DNA of 64,000 bases from NCBI GenBank assembly GCA_051208045.1, contig JBPJFY010000015.1:1-64000 (forward strand). Reading direction: 5' to 3'. Positions 33,493 to 41,854 of the stretch are shown piece by piece. The translations under genes and the position numbers were made by a program. The stretch comes from LZORAL124-50-18 sp051208045. GTDB taxonomy: Bacteria > Pseudomonadota > Gammaproteobacteria > Pseudomonadales > Oleiphilaceae. The number at the start of each line of letters is the position of its first letter. Position 1 is the first letter of the stretch. The notes under the pieces are model-generated. The model searched no databases, was not told where the DNA came from, and saw nothing but the letters and a program-made list of their open reading frames with translations.

Positions 33493-34236
33493 ATGTTTGA
33501 CTACACCGCCCCTGCAGACTTGCTCGAAGGCAAGATCATTCTTATCACCGGCGCGGGAGATGGCATCGGCAGAGCCCTCGCAAAAAGCTGTGCTGAGCAT
33601 GGCGCTACTGTGATTTTACTCGGGAGAACCCTCAGCAAGCTGGAGTCCGTGTATGACGAAATTGAGCAGACCGGCGCACCGACTCCGGTCCTCGTGCCCT
33701 TTAACCTGGAGAGCGATACCCCAAAAGACTACGAAGACCTCGCCAACCTGATTCATGATGAATTCGGCAGGCTGGACGGACTCGTGCACAACGCCGGTGT
33801 GCTGGGATTACGGTCTCCCATCGACCACTACAAACATGAAGCCTGGAACAAAGTCCTGCAGATCAATGTGACCGGCCCGTTTCTTCTGACCCGCGCACTT
33901 ATCCCCCTGCTTCGCGCCTCAGAAGACGCATCCATCATCTTCACTTCCTCCAGTGTCGGACGAAAGGGGCGGGCTTATTGGGGGGCTTATTCCGTATCAA
34001 AGTTTGCGTTGGAAGGACTGATGCAAGTGGTTGCCGATGAACTGGATGATGAAAACTACAACATTCGCGCCAACAGCGTCAATCCCGGTGCTACGCGAAC
34101 CAACATGCGTGCTTCGGCCTACCCGGCAGAAAACCCCGACAATAATCCGAAACCCGAAGAGATTCTGAACGTTTTCTTATATCTTCTGGGAGCAGACAGC
34201 AAACAAGTGACCGGACAGGCGTTTAATGCGCAGTGA
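33493..34236 (+). CDS. yciK: YciK-like short-chain dehydrogenase
   Basis: A 247-residue SDR oxidoreductase. The cofactor motif GAGDGIGRALA lies near the N-terminus, NAG at VHNAGVLG, and the catalytic Ser (TSSSVGRKGRA) and YSVSKFALEG follow. This combination is typical of YciK of Gammaproteobacteria. Its substrate is not firmly known. An AAAGGA site precedes the start. It is the last gene of the ubiG-mupP-yciK group and converges on ccmI. An 8-base inverted repeat encloses its stop codon. Confidence 0.87.
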   Translation: MFDYTAPADLLEGKIILITGAGDGIGRALAKSCAEHGATVILLGRTLSKLESVYDEIEQTGAPTPVLVPFNLESDTPKDYEDLANLIHDEFGRLDGLVHNAGVLGLRSPIDHYKHEAWNKVLQINVTGPFLLTRALIPLLRASEDASIIFTSSSVGRKGRAYWGAYSVSKFALEGLMQVVADELDDENYNIRANSVNPGATRTNMRASAYPAENPDNNPKPEEILNVFLYLLGADSKQVTGQAFNAQ

Positions 34237-34250
34237 TTGTGCCTGCGCAT
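34226..34250. terminator. Inverted repeat spanning the yciK stop codon
   Basis: ATGCGCAG (34226-34233) and CTGCGCAT (34243-34250) are perfect inverted copies; the TGA stop (34234-34236) sits in the loop. It separates convergent yciK and ccmI, which are only 23 bases apart. No T-run follows. Confidence 0.45.
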
Positions 34251-34259
34251 GGACTGCTC

Positions 34260-35576
34260 TTACATCTGATTGGAAATAACCAATTGATACACTTTCTCTG
34301 AATCACCTTTGGTCGGTACCGGGGCCAGGGTGCCTTCCAGGTCGCCGGGGTTGGCGGCAGGCGTACCCTGCTTGGAGACTCTGGCCACCAACTCTACCTC
34401 AGGAAACTGACTCAAGCGCGTGCTGGGTGCCATGGCCATGGTGTCATCCAAAGTCACACTCAAAGGCAAGTCCGCGACGGTTTTCCGCACAATCGCCAGG
34501 GGCATTTTGGGGCCATTCACAGGGCGAGCATAGACGAATACCGTATCCGTGGTACTGGTCTGTGCTCTGAGGTTGTCATCCAGCGTTACTGTCAACCGCA
34601 GCTGGGTGGACGCTTCTGCGACCGTGGCAGGCTGATCCTCAGTCACTGCCTGCATTGCAGCAACAGGGCTGTCGTTCTGTGATTGCTGAGCAGCAACCTG
34701 CGCTAACTGGGCTTTAGCCTGTTCAATACCTGCAGCAATAGTGTCGCGGCTGGGGTGATCGGGATGGGTGGCGAGAATTCGTCCCCAGAACTGAATGGCA
34801 GCCTCGTAATCACCACGTTGCATGGCAATCATTCCCAGCAGCCCCAGAGTGTTGGGTTCATCTGGCTCATGCGCGAAGGCTTGATCAATCAGGCTTCGTA
34901 CCTCGTCAGTGAACTGCCCCTGATTAGCAAAGAAGCGTGCTTGTGCCTGTAATCCGTAGATGGGCGCAGGATTCTCATTCTGAGCCTTGATCAGCGGGAT
35001 AGCCTGCCCATAGGCATCGGCAGCAGCACCGTAGCGTTCCATGTTCATATAACTGCGCGCCAGCAAAAACCATCCATCCAGATTACCGGGGTCAGCTTTC
35101 AATTTGGCTTCCAGGCTGGCAACCATACGCACAATCTGCTGCTCATTCACATGCTCTTCTTCTGGATTCTGAAGGGCCTGAAAGGCCAGTGCTTCTTCTA
35201 CTGCATCATACGCACCATATTTAGCGTACACACCCACCACGATGAGCAGAGACACAGCCAGCATTCCCCCCAACAGCGTCAGGCTTTGCGCAGGCGTCAA
35301 CAGGTGCCCTGGCGTACTTTCCTCAGTCGGTGCGGTCGAGGCATCTTCCAGAAGGTTGGCCTCCAGCTCAGATTTCAGTTGTTCGAATCGCTCATGAGAA
35401 ATGACTCCCTGGCGCTCGTCCTCTTCGAGTTCTTTCAAACGATCCCGAAAAATATCCACATTCTGGCGTGTTTCGGAGGTTGTGAGTTGAGCGGCCCCCT
35501 TTCTCAACAAAGGCACCGCCAGAAAATATACTAAAAGCGCTCCAAGTACGCCCGCTCCCAACCAAAATTCAGTCAT
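34260..35576 (-). CDS. ccmI: Cytochrome c maturation protein CcmI (CycH)
   Basis: A 438-residue membrane protein that holds apocytochrome c and presents it to CcmF/CcmH for haem attachment. The first helix is near residues 5-23 (LGAGVLGALLVYFLAVPLL), then a cytoplasmic loop with a leucine-zipper-like region (FRDRLKELEEDERQGVISHERF) and a second helix (LLGGMLAVSLLIVVGVYA). TPR-type repeats (LDGWFLLARSYMNMERYGAAADAYGQA and the next two) lie in the periplasm, followed by a C-terminal beta-rich part. The start codon follows the ccmH stop directly. It is the last gene of the ccm operon. Confidence 0.94.
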   Translation of the reverse strand: MTEFWLGAGVLGALLVYFLAVPLLRKGAAQLTTSETRQNVDIFRDRLKELEEDERQGVISHERFEQLKSELEANLLEDASTAPTEESTPGHLLTPAQSLTLLGGMLAVSLLIVVGVYAKYGAYDAVEEALAFQALQNPEEEHVNEQQIVRMVASLEAKLKADPGNLDGWFLLARSYMNMERYGAAADAYGQAIPLIKAQNENPAPIYGLQAQARFFANQGQFTDEVRSLIDQAFAHEPDEPNTLGLLGMIAMQRGDYEAAIQFWGRILATHPDHPSRDTIAAGIEQAKAQLAQVAAQQSQNDSPVAAMQAVTEDQPATVAEASTQLRLTVTLDDNLRAQTSTTDTVFVYARPVNGPKMPLAIVRKTVADLPLSVTLDDTMAMAPSTRLSQFPEVELVARVSKQGTPAANPGDLEGTLAPVPTKGDSEKVYQLVISNQM

Positions 35577-36122
35577 TTACTTCTCGTCTTCGTTTAACAA
35601 ATGTTTCAATTTGTCCTGGTCTGCGACGGATAGCCCGTCCTTTGAGCCTGGGGCTCGCTGCCTTCTCGCATACACGACCACCACGACCAACCCGATCAGG
35701 AAAAACAGCGCAGGACCAAACCACAAGAGGTAGGTTTTCGGGTCCAGCTTGGGCTTATACACCACGAACTCACCAAAGCGGCTCACCATATAGTTCACCA
35801 CGTCATCCGTATCCTTGCCTTCGCTGACCAGCTTATGCACGGCCTTGCGCATATCTGAGGCAATGGGCGCATTGGAATCACTGATATTCTGATTCTGGCA
35901 TTTGGGGCAACGCAAGGTTTCCACCAACACCTGGTACTGTTCGCGCTGCAACTCATCATCAAACTCATAGGTTTCCACCACCGCATGCGCTGACAGGGTC
36001 AGTAACCAGGTAATCAGAGCAACGGTAAAATGCCTACAGGTCAAGCTGAGTTTCTCCCCCGTGGGACGGACTGGCTTTGTGGCAGAATAATGCCTGCTCA
36101 TGTGGTGACACTCCTGCTTCAT
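35577..36122 (-). CDS. ccmH: Cytochrome c maturation protein CcmH (CycL)
   Basis: A 181-residue thioredoxin-like membrane-anchored protein that reduces the apocytochrome CXXCH disulfide. The motif LRCPKCQNQNISDSNA gives C72 and C75. A signal/anchor segment (residues 32-47) precedes the domain and a transmembrane helix (LLWFGPALFFLIGLVVVVVYA) follows it. The start overlaps the ccmG stop as ATGA, with AAGGA just upstream. This makes a long, basic N-terminal region of about 30 residues before the signal helix; an internal ATG (M8) is possible. It is the short Pseudomonas-type CcmH, without the TPR part, which is in ccmI. Confidence 0.95.
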   Translation of the reverse strand: MKQECHHMSRHYSATKPVRPTGEKLSLTCRHFTVALITWLLTLSAHAVVETYEFDDELQREQYQVLVETLRCPKCQNQNISDSNAPIASDMRKAVHKLVSEGKDTDDVVNYMVSRFGEFVVYKPKLDPKTYLLWFGPALFFLIGLVVVVVYARRQRAPGSKDGLSVADQDKLKHLLNEDEK

Positions 36123-36667
36123 TGTCCTTCAGACGTCGAAATCAGAGGAAGGATAACTTCCTGCCATACTGACTCATTCACCACCCCAACATGGCGATGA
36201 AGAATGGTCCGGTCGGCAGAAACAATAAATGTTTCCGGCGCTCCGTAGACGCCCAGATCAAAACCAAACATACCATCGGCATCGAAGAGGTTGAACACGT
36301 AGGGGTCCCCCAGTTTCTGCAGCCACTTCAAAGCCGGCACACGCTCATCCTTATAGTTCAAACCCACAATGGGGATACGCTTTTCTTTGGCCAGCTTTAC
36401 CAGATAGGGATGTTCCACCTTGCAACTGGGACACCATGTCGCCCACACATTCACCAAAAACGGGCCGTCAGGCAGATCCGCTGGCGCTCGCAGTTGTTTG
36501 GGATCAACCAGATCAGGTAAAGAAAATGCTGGCAGTGGCTGCCCAGCCATCGCCGTTTCCAGGGCCTTGATATCTTTGCCTTCACTGATGTCTTTCAGCT
36601 GAAGACCGAATATCACCACCCCGATGAATACAATCAGCACGGGGATAAAAAATACAGCTCGTTTCAT
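36119..36667 (-). CDS. ccmG: Thiol:disulfide interchange protein CcmG (DsbE)
   Basis: A 182-residue membrane-tethered thioredoxin-fold protein. One N-terminal helix (VFFIPVLIVFIGVVIFGL) anchors it. The active site NVWATWCPSCKVEHP holds C79 and C82. GVYGAPETFIV is the conserved cis-proline region of the family. It passes reducing power from CcdA/DsbD to CcmH or apocytochrome c. The end overlaps the ccmH start by 4 bases; 29 bases separate it from ccmF. Confidence 0.96.
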   Translation of the reverse strand: MKRAVFFIPVLIVFIGVVIFGLQLKDISEGKDIKALETAMAGQPLPAFSLPDLVDPKQLRAPADLPDGPFLVNVWATWCPSCKVEHPYLVKLAKEKRIPIVGLNYKDERVPALKWLQKLGDPYVFNLFDADGMFGFDLGVYGAPETFIVSADRTILHRHVGVVNESVWQEVILPLISTSEGQ

Positions 36668-36696
36668 TATGCTTCCTTCAGATACAGCGCGACCAG

Positions 36697-38706
36697 TCAG
36701 GCAGTTTCAGGCGTTGGTGACGCAGACTCGCTTTTGGCAGCAGAGCGCTTCCCTGCCCGCACCAGCCGATAGCGCCGGTCCGCAATTGCCAGGAAGCCCC
36801 CCCACGCCATGAAAATTGATCCAAGCCATAGCCAACGCACATAGGGTTTAACCTGCACACGCATGGACCAGGCACCGTTCCCGAGAAACTCGCCCATGGC
36901 CACATACAGGTCACGCACCAGGCTGGGATCGATGCCAGCTTCCGTCATCACGTTGCGTGAAACCAGGTAATTGCGTTTCTCCGGTTTCAGTATCGCGACC
37001 TGCGTTTCTCCCGAATAGACACTGAGCACAGCGCGATCACCTTCATAATTTGGTCCGGCTACCGGTTCAAAACGGTCTAGCACAAATCGATAACCTGCTA
37101 CCGTCATTTCATCACCGGGGGCCATCTTCAAATCCCGCTCCACCGTATAGTTGCTCACCATGGTGGCCCCAACGATGGAAACCGCCAAACCGATGTGCCC
37201 CAATACCATGCCTTTGTAACTGCGAGGCAGATTCCACAGCGCAACGAGTTTATTCGGCTGCTTTCGGACTTTATTGAACACATCCTTACCCATCGTCAAA
37301 GCCAGCCAGGTGGCGATAAAGATCCCCACAAACACCAGAAAGCTAAAACGATTCTCAGCGGCGTACACAGAAGCGGCCACAAAAGGTGTTACGATCGCAA
37401 CCACCAGACTCAGGAGCGCCGGCAGCCAAAGTTCCACTTTAAACCGCTCAGGTGCGGTATCCTTCCAGTGCGAAAACTGCCCGGCCCCCATAACCAGAAC
37501 AAGCACCGTGACGATGGGTACGAATAAGGTATTAAAATACGGCGCGCCCACAGAAATTTTGCCCAGCCCAAGAAAATCGAGTATCAACGGGTACAGCGTG
37601 CCCAACAACACCGTGACCATCGCCACGATGAGCAACACATTGTTCAGCGCAAGAAAAGTTTCTCTTGAAAACAGCCCGTGACGGGATCGCGAATGCACTG
37701 CCGGTACGCGCAAGGCGTACAGCAACAACGCACCTCCCACGGTAATCGCCAACAACATCAGAATAAACGTACCCCGTGCGGGGTCTGAGGCGAAGGCATG
37801 CACAGACGTTAAGACACCGGATCGAACCAGGAATGTCCCCAACAAACTGAGTGAAAATGCAAAGATGGCCAACAGGACAGTCCAACTCTTAAACATGCCC
37901 CGCTTTTCCGTGACGGCGAGCGAATGCATGAGGGCGGTGCCGACCAACCAGGGCATAAACGAGGCATTCTCGACGGGGTCCCAGAACCACCATCCTCCCC
38001 AGCCAAGTTCATAGTATGCCCACCAGCTGCCCAGTGAGATACCCAGTGTCATAAATGCCCACGCCACCGTCGTCCAGGGACGGGACCAGCGGGCCCAGAC
38101 CGCATCCAGCCGGCCGGATAAGAGCGCAGCAATCGCAAAAGCAAAGGCGACTGAAAAACCCACATACCCCATGTAGAGCATGGGTGGATGCAGAATCAGG
38201 CCAATATCCTGCAGCAGCGGATTCAAGTCAGCGCCATCCTGGGGAAACTGGGGCAAAATGCGGTCGAATGGGTTGGATGTTGCGATGATGAACAACAGGA
38301 AGCCGATACTGATCATGCCCATGACAGACAATACACGTGCCAGCATGTCAACCGGAAGCGCACGACTGAACGTCGCTACGGCGACTGTCCAGCTGGCGAG
38401 TAAAAGTTGCCACAGCAACAGCGAACCCTCATGCCCGCCCCAAACAGCACTGACTTTGTAGTACACCGGCAACAGACTGTTGGAGTGATTCGCGACATAC
38501 TGAACACTGAAATCATCGGTCACAAACGCATAGGTAAGGCAGGCAAAACTCAGCACTGAAAAAACAAACTGCCCCGCGGCAAGTGGCCGGGCATAGGCCA
38601 TGAGTGTCAGGTTCCCGCGATAAGTGCCCACGAGCGGCACGACCGCCTGCAGCAGGGAAAGCGCCAGGGCAATCGCCAGGGCCAGATGGCCAAGTTCGGG
38701 GATCAT
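36697..38706 (-). CDS. ccmF: Haem lyase subunit CcmF
   Basis: A 669-residue polytopic inner membrane protein that, with CcmH and CcmI, attaches haem from holo-CcmE to apocytochrome c. The tryptophan-rich WWD domain reads WGGWWFWDPVENASFMPWL. Many hydrophobic helices cover the chain, and the conserved periplasmic segment PFDRILPQFPQDGADLNPLLQDIGLILHPP is broken into the family motifs (HPP included). The length matches the family (about 650). The C-terminal tail is Ala/Ser-rich and basic. Confidence 0.97.
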   Translation of the reverse strand: MIPELGHLALAIALALSLLQAVVPLVGTYRGNLTLMAYARPLAAGQFVFSVLSFACLTYAFVTDDFSVQYVANHSNSLLPVYYKVSAVWGGHEGSLLLWQLLLASWTVAVATFSRALPVDMLARVLSVMGMISIGFLLFIIATSNPFDRILPQFPQDGADLNPLLQDIGLILHPPMLYMGYVGFSVAFAFAIAALLSGRLDAVWARWSRPWTTVAWAFMTLGISLGSWWAYYELGWGGWWFWDPVENASFMPWLVGTALMHSLAVTEKRGMFKSWTVLLAIFAFSLSLLGTFLVRSGVLTSVHAFASDPARGTFILMLLAITVGGALLLYALRVPAVHSRSRHGLFSRETFLALNNVLLIVAMVTVLLGTLYPLILDFLGLGKISVGAPYFNTLFVPIVTVLVLVMGAGQFSHWKDTAPERFKVELWLPALLSLVVAIVTPFVAASVYAAENRFSFLVFVGIFIATWLALTMGKDVFNKVRKQPNKLVALWNLPRSYKGMVLGHIGLAVSIVGATMVSNYTVERDLKMAPGDEMTVAGYRFVLDRFEPVAGPNYEGDRAVLSVYSGETQVAILKPEKRNYLVSRNVMTEAGIDPSLVRDLYVAMGEFLGNGAWSMRVQVKPYVRWLWLGSIFMAWGGFLAIADRRYRLVRAGKRSAAKSESASPTPETA

Positions 38707-38771
38707 AAAAACTCCAATGCCGTGTTCGGTCTGTTGGTATGTACTTCAGTCATGACCATATTCTGTCATGG

Positions 38772-39221
38772 CTATTTCTGCTGCTGCGCCGGGTCATGGC
38801 CCGCTTGCTTCAACGCATCTGCCACTTCCGGTGGCATGTAGTTTTCGTCATGTTTGGCGAGCACTTCCTCGGCGGCAAAAACGCCGGCTTCCGTCAATTT
38901 GCCCGTTGCCACCACACCCTGCCCTTCATCAAAGAGATCAGGAAGTATACCGGTGTAGGTGACTTTCACCGTATCCTGAAAATCCGTTATTTCGAAGGTC
39001 ACGTCCAGGTTTTCTGTGCTCCGCTGGATACTGCCTTCCACCACCATACCGCCAGCGCGGATGCGGGCATTGATCGGTGCATCACCGGCAGCAATCTGTT
39101 GTGGGCTGTAAAACAGATTGATGTTCTCCTGCAAAGCAAAAAGAACCAATCCCAGAGCAATCGACACTCCGATGACCAAAAATGTGATAAGAATCAGTCG
39201 TTGTTTACGCTTGGGATTCAT
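38772..39221 (-). CDS. ccmE: Haem chaperone CcmE
   Basis: A 149-residue periplasmic OB-fold protein anchored by one N-terminal helix (residues 9-30). It binds haem covalently and carries it from CcmABCD to CcmF. The haem-binding His is H124 in LAKHDENYMPPE and Y128 gives the axial contact, both as in the family. AGGMVVEGS is the conserved first strand. Its start overlaps the ccmD stop as ATGA, indicating coupling. Confidence 0.97.
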   Translation of the reverse strand: MNPKRKQRLILITFLVIGVSIALGLVLFALQENINLFYSPQQIAAGDAPINARIRAGGMVVEGSIQRSTENLDVTFEITDFQDTVKVTYTGILPDLFDEGQGVVATGKLTEAGVFAAEEVLAKHDENYMPPEVADALKQAGHDPAQQQK

Positions 39222-39409
39222 GATGGATCACCCTCATTTGCCTGCTCACGTCTCGCCTGACGGCTCAGTTTTTTCCGAATATCTGACTTTTCCAGCAGCG
39301 GAGCGGCGATGTTATAGGTAATCACCGCCAACGCTACGGCATACGAAATCCAGACATACAGTCCGTGCCCATTCATGTGAATGACATCGGAAATTGATTC
39401 AAACTGCAC
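39218..39409 (-). CDS. ccmD: Haem exporter accessory protein CcmD
   Basis: A 63-residue single-helix protein. The helix (YVWISYAVALAVITYNIAAPLL) is followed by a basic cytoplasmic tail (KKLSRQARREQ), the standard CcmD plan. It helps release holo-CcmE from the CcmABC complex. It lies between ccmC and ccmE, overlapping ccmE by 4 bases and 63 bases after ccmC. Confidence 0.93.
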   Translation of the reverse strand: MQFESISDVIHMNGHGLYVWISYAVALAVITYNIAAPLLEKSDIRKKLSRQARREQANEGDPS

Positions 39410-39472
39410 TAACTTTCTCCTCAGCCGTCACGACTGATTACAGTTCCGGACTGCTTACGCTCCGGACATACT

Positions 39473-40213
39473 TTATGAAAACAGGGCCTGAACCCATTTT
39501 GTGCGCTTCTCTCTCACCAGAATCTCATTACGAGTGCGCAATATGGCGACCACGGCAAAAAAGAAATAAAATCCGGCGATCATGATGAGCAGCGGTATGA
39601 GCATGTCCGGGTGCATGCTGGGCTTTTCAGTCAGTTTCAATGTCGCCGGCTGATGCAAGGTGTTCCACCACTCCACCGACATTTTAATAATGGGTACGTT
39701 AATGCTCCCCACGATACTCAGTACTGAGGCGGCTTTGGCCGCTACATTGGCATCATCAATCGCTGCCTGAAGCGCAATCACGCCAAAGTAAAGAAACAGC
39801 AGAATCAGCATCGCAGTCAGTCGCGCATCCCACACCCACCAGGTGCCCCAGGTGGGCTTACCCCATACCGCGCCGGTCACCAGCGCCAGAAATGTCATGG
39901 TCGCACCAATCGGCGCCGCCGCCTTGATGTACATGTCAGCCAGCTTCATTTTCCAGACGAGGCTGACCACGCCGGCCACCGCCAGAGAGATAAACACCGA
40001 TTGGGCCAGAAACGCTGAAGGTACATGGATGAAGATGATTCGGTAGCTGTTGCCCTGACGGAAGTCCACGGGCGCATACAGCAATCCCCAAACAACACCA
40101 CTCACCATCAGGAGCGCAGCGATGGCGCTTAACCAGGGCAACCATTTGCTGCTGATATCATAGAACCACTTGGGGGAGCCCAATTTATGAAAGAATGTCC
40201 AATTCATCGCCAA
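39473..40213 (-). CDS. ccmC: Haem transporter subunit CcmC
   Basis: A 246-residue six-helix membrane protein that loads haem onto CcmE. The WWD motif is WGKPTWGTWWVWDARLT, and the N-terminal FHKLGSPKWFY is characteristic. Two histidines expected to ligate haem are in IFIHVPSAF and in the later NTLHQPAT segment. Start choice: a TTG at 40213 has AGGT eight bases upstream; the ATG at 40207, two codons in, lacks a well-placed site. Either gives essentially the same protein. Confidence 0.96.
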   Translation of the reverse strand: MAMNWTFFHKLGSPKWFYDISSKWLPWLSAIAALLMVSGVVWGLLYAPVDFRQGNSYRIIFIHVPSAFLAQSVFISLAVAGVVSLVWKMKLADMYIKAAAPIGATMTFLALVTGAVWGKPTWGTWWVWDARLTAMLILLFLYFGVIALQAAIDDANVAAKAASVLSIVGSINVPIIKMSVEWWNTLHQPATLKLTEKPSMHPDMLIPLLIMIAGFYFFFAVVAILRTRNEILVREKRTKWVQALFS

Positions 40214-40242
40214 AACGTGTTACCTGAATACCTGTGATCTGA

Positions 40243-41016
40243 TTAGTTGCTGAGACTGATTCGTAATCCCGCCGCAGCTGCTATCGGTGATAATGAAACT
40301 GCCAGTGCCAGACCTGCCCCCATGATGGCAAAGTAGCCAGCTACGGGCAGATTGTTGGCCGCTGCCTGTACCGTGCCGGTGCCAAAAATGAGCACGGGAA
40401 TGTAGAGGGGTAACACCAACAACGAAATGAGTACCCCCCCCATGCGCAATCCAACAGTCAAGGCTGCACCAATCGCACCGATTAAACTCAAAATAGGTGT
40501 ACCTATTAATAACGTTAAACACAAAATAGTGATTTGATTACCATCAAGATGCATCATAATTCCCAGCATGGGTGCCAGGAGGATCAAGGGCAATCCGGAC
40601 ACCAGCCAATGAGCAAACACTTTGGCGAGCACGATCAAAAACAGCGGCTGTGGTGAGAGCGTCAACTGCTCCAGCGACCCGTCTTCAAAGTCTGCCCGGA
40701 ACAGGGCATCCAGAGACAGCAGCGTTGAAAGTAAAGCAGCCACCCAGACGACACCTGCGCCGGCAGCCTGAAGAAAGCTCTTGTCCGGACTCACGCCCAG
40801 CGGGAACAGGCTGACCACAATCACAAAAAAGAGCAACGGATTGGCCAGGTCCTGCCGTCGCCGGAACGCAAGCAACAGGTCACGGCGAATGACCAGACCG
40901 AACACCTTGGCCAAGCCGTTGTCCGGTGACGACTTCACCTGCACGGTCATCGACTGCGCGGCTGCTTCCTGGTTTGGCGGGGTATCTATGGTCAAGCTAC
41001 TCATGGTTAAGCCCAT
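40243..41016 (-). CDS. ccmB: Haem exporter membrane subunit CcmB
   Basis: About 257 residues, the ABC-type permease partner of CcmA. Six hydrophobic segments can be followed, starting with LLFFVIVVSLFPLG, and LRMGGVLISLLVLPLYIPVLIFG is characteristic of CcmB. The N-terminal 40 residues are hydrophilic and somewhat longer than usual. The frame begins at a GTG (41022) overlapping the ccmA stop, but the ATG at 41016 has AGGGTG at the right distance and is chosen; another ATG lies four codons further in. With CcmA it drives release of haem-loaded CcmE. Confidence 0.95.
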   Translation of the reverse strand: MGLTMSSLTIDTPPNQEAAAQSMTVQVKSSPDNGLAKVFGLVIRRDLLLAFRRRQDLANPLLFFVIVVSLFPLGVSPDKSFLQAAGAGVVWVAALLSTLLSLDALFRADFEDGSLEQLTLSPQPLFLIVLAKVFAHWLVSGLPLILLAPMLGIMMHLDGNQITILCLTLLIGTPILSLIGAIGAALTVGLRMGGVLISLLVLPLYIPVLIFGTGTVQAAANNLPVAGYFAIMGAGLALAVSLSPIAAAAGLRISLSN

Positions 41017-41018
41017 TG

Positions 41019-41669
41019 TCACCCTAAACTCAGTTTGGTGAAGGTCACCGGCTGGTCAGCCTGTGTACCACATCGTAGATTCATTTCATGGTGAGTTGTC
41101 ATCACGATGGCCCCACCTGCCGCAGCCCGGCTGACTAGCAACTGCTCCAGCTCTGCTACACCTTTTTTATCAATCGCCGTGAAAGCCTCGTCAAGAATCC
41201 ACAGTGGCTCATCGGAAAGATGCAGCCTGGCCAGCGCAACGCGACGCTGTTGGCCAGCAGACAAGCTGTGGCACGGAACATCCTCGTACCCTTTCAGGCC
41301 GACCTTGTGCAGTGCGCTGATCATCGTATCAACAGAAACTCGCCGATGCATCCCCACCAATATTCGCAGGTTCTCCAAGGGGTTCAGCATGTGCTTAACC
41401 GCCGCTTTATGCCCGAGGTAGAGCATATTGCACTGATACTCGGCCCGATCGTCGGAAATCTCTTTTCCCTGCCAGGTCACGGAACCTTCGTAGGCAGCGG
41501 AAATACCACTGATGATCCGCAGCAGGGTCGTTTTTCCCGCGCCATTCGGGCCTTCGACCTGTATAATTTCACCCTGCCGGACAGAAAAATTCAACGCTTC
41601 AAACAGCACACGTTCGTCCCGCTCACAAAACAAATTTTTGGCTTCTAACAATACAGACTGTGCTGACAA
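41019..41669 (-). CDS. ccmA: Haem exporter ATP-binding subunit CcmA
   Basis: A 216-residue ABC ATPase. Walker A GPNGAGKT is at residues 40-47, the signature LSAGQQRRVALARL follows, then Walker B WILDEAFTAID and the switch His in VMTTHHEM. The length is normal. It is the first gene of the ccm operon; the transcript should begin near a perfect TATAAT 40 bases upstream. Confidence 0.97.
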   Translation of the reverse strand: MSAQSVLLEAKNLFCERDERVLFEALNFSVRQGEIIQVEGPNGAGKTTLLRIISGISAAYEGSVTWQGKEISDDRAEYQCNMLYLGHKAAVKHMLNPLENLRILVGMHRRVSVDTMISALHKVGLKGYEDVPCHSLSAGQQRRVALARLHLSDEPLWILDEAFTAIDKKGVAELEQLLVSRAAAGGAIVMTTHHEMNLRCGTQADQPVTFTKLSLG

Positions 41670-41708
41670 GGTGACCTTCCGACCGAAATACCGACGCGCA
41701 AAGCGCCC

Positions 41709-41716
41709 ATTATAAT
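41709..41716 (-). promoter_or_regulatory. Candidate promoter -10 for the ccm operon
   Basis: On the minus strand TATAAT reads from 41714 to 41709, about 40 bases before the ccmA start. The surrounding ATTATAAT is palindromic, so it also offers a TATAAT on the plus strand facing the fliK-like gene. No good -35 hexamer is found on either side. Confidence 0.4.
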
Positions 41717-41854
41717 CAAAATCCTTACCAATTTTGGATTAATTTTTGGAAGTGTTTCCGGTCGCGCAAGGTATCAAGGATCAGGCGCTCACAGTGCAAA
41801 TCATCGCCTTAAAGGCTAAGCTAGTAAGACAGCCATTCAAGAACGAACTCAGCC

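Noticed and set aside
41711..41716. Plus-strand TATAAT as promoter of the fliK-like gene
   Set aside because: It arises from the palindrome ATTATAAT, lies 139 bases from the start and has no -35; kept only as a candidate for ccmA.
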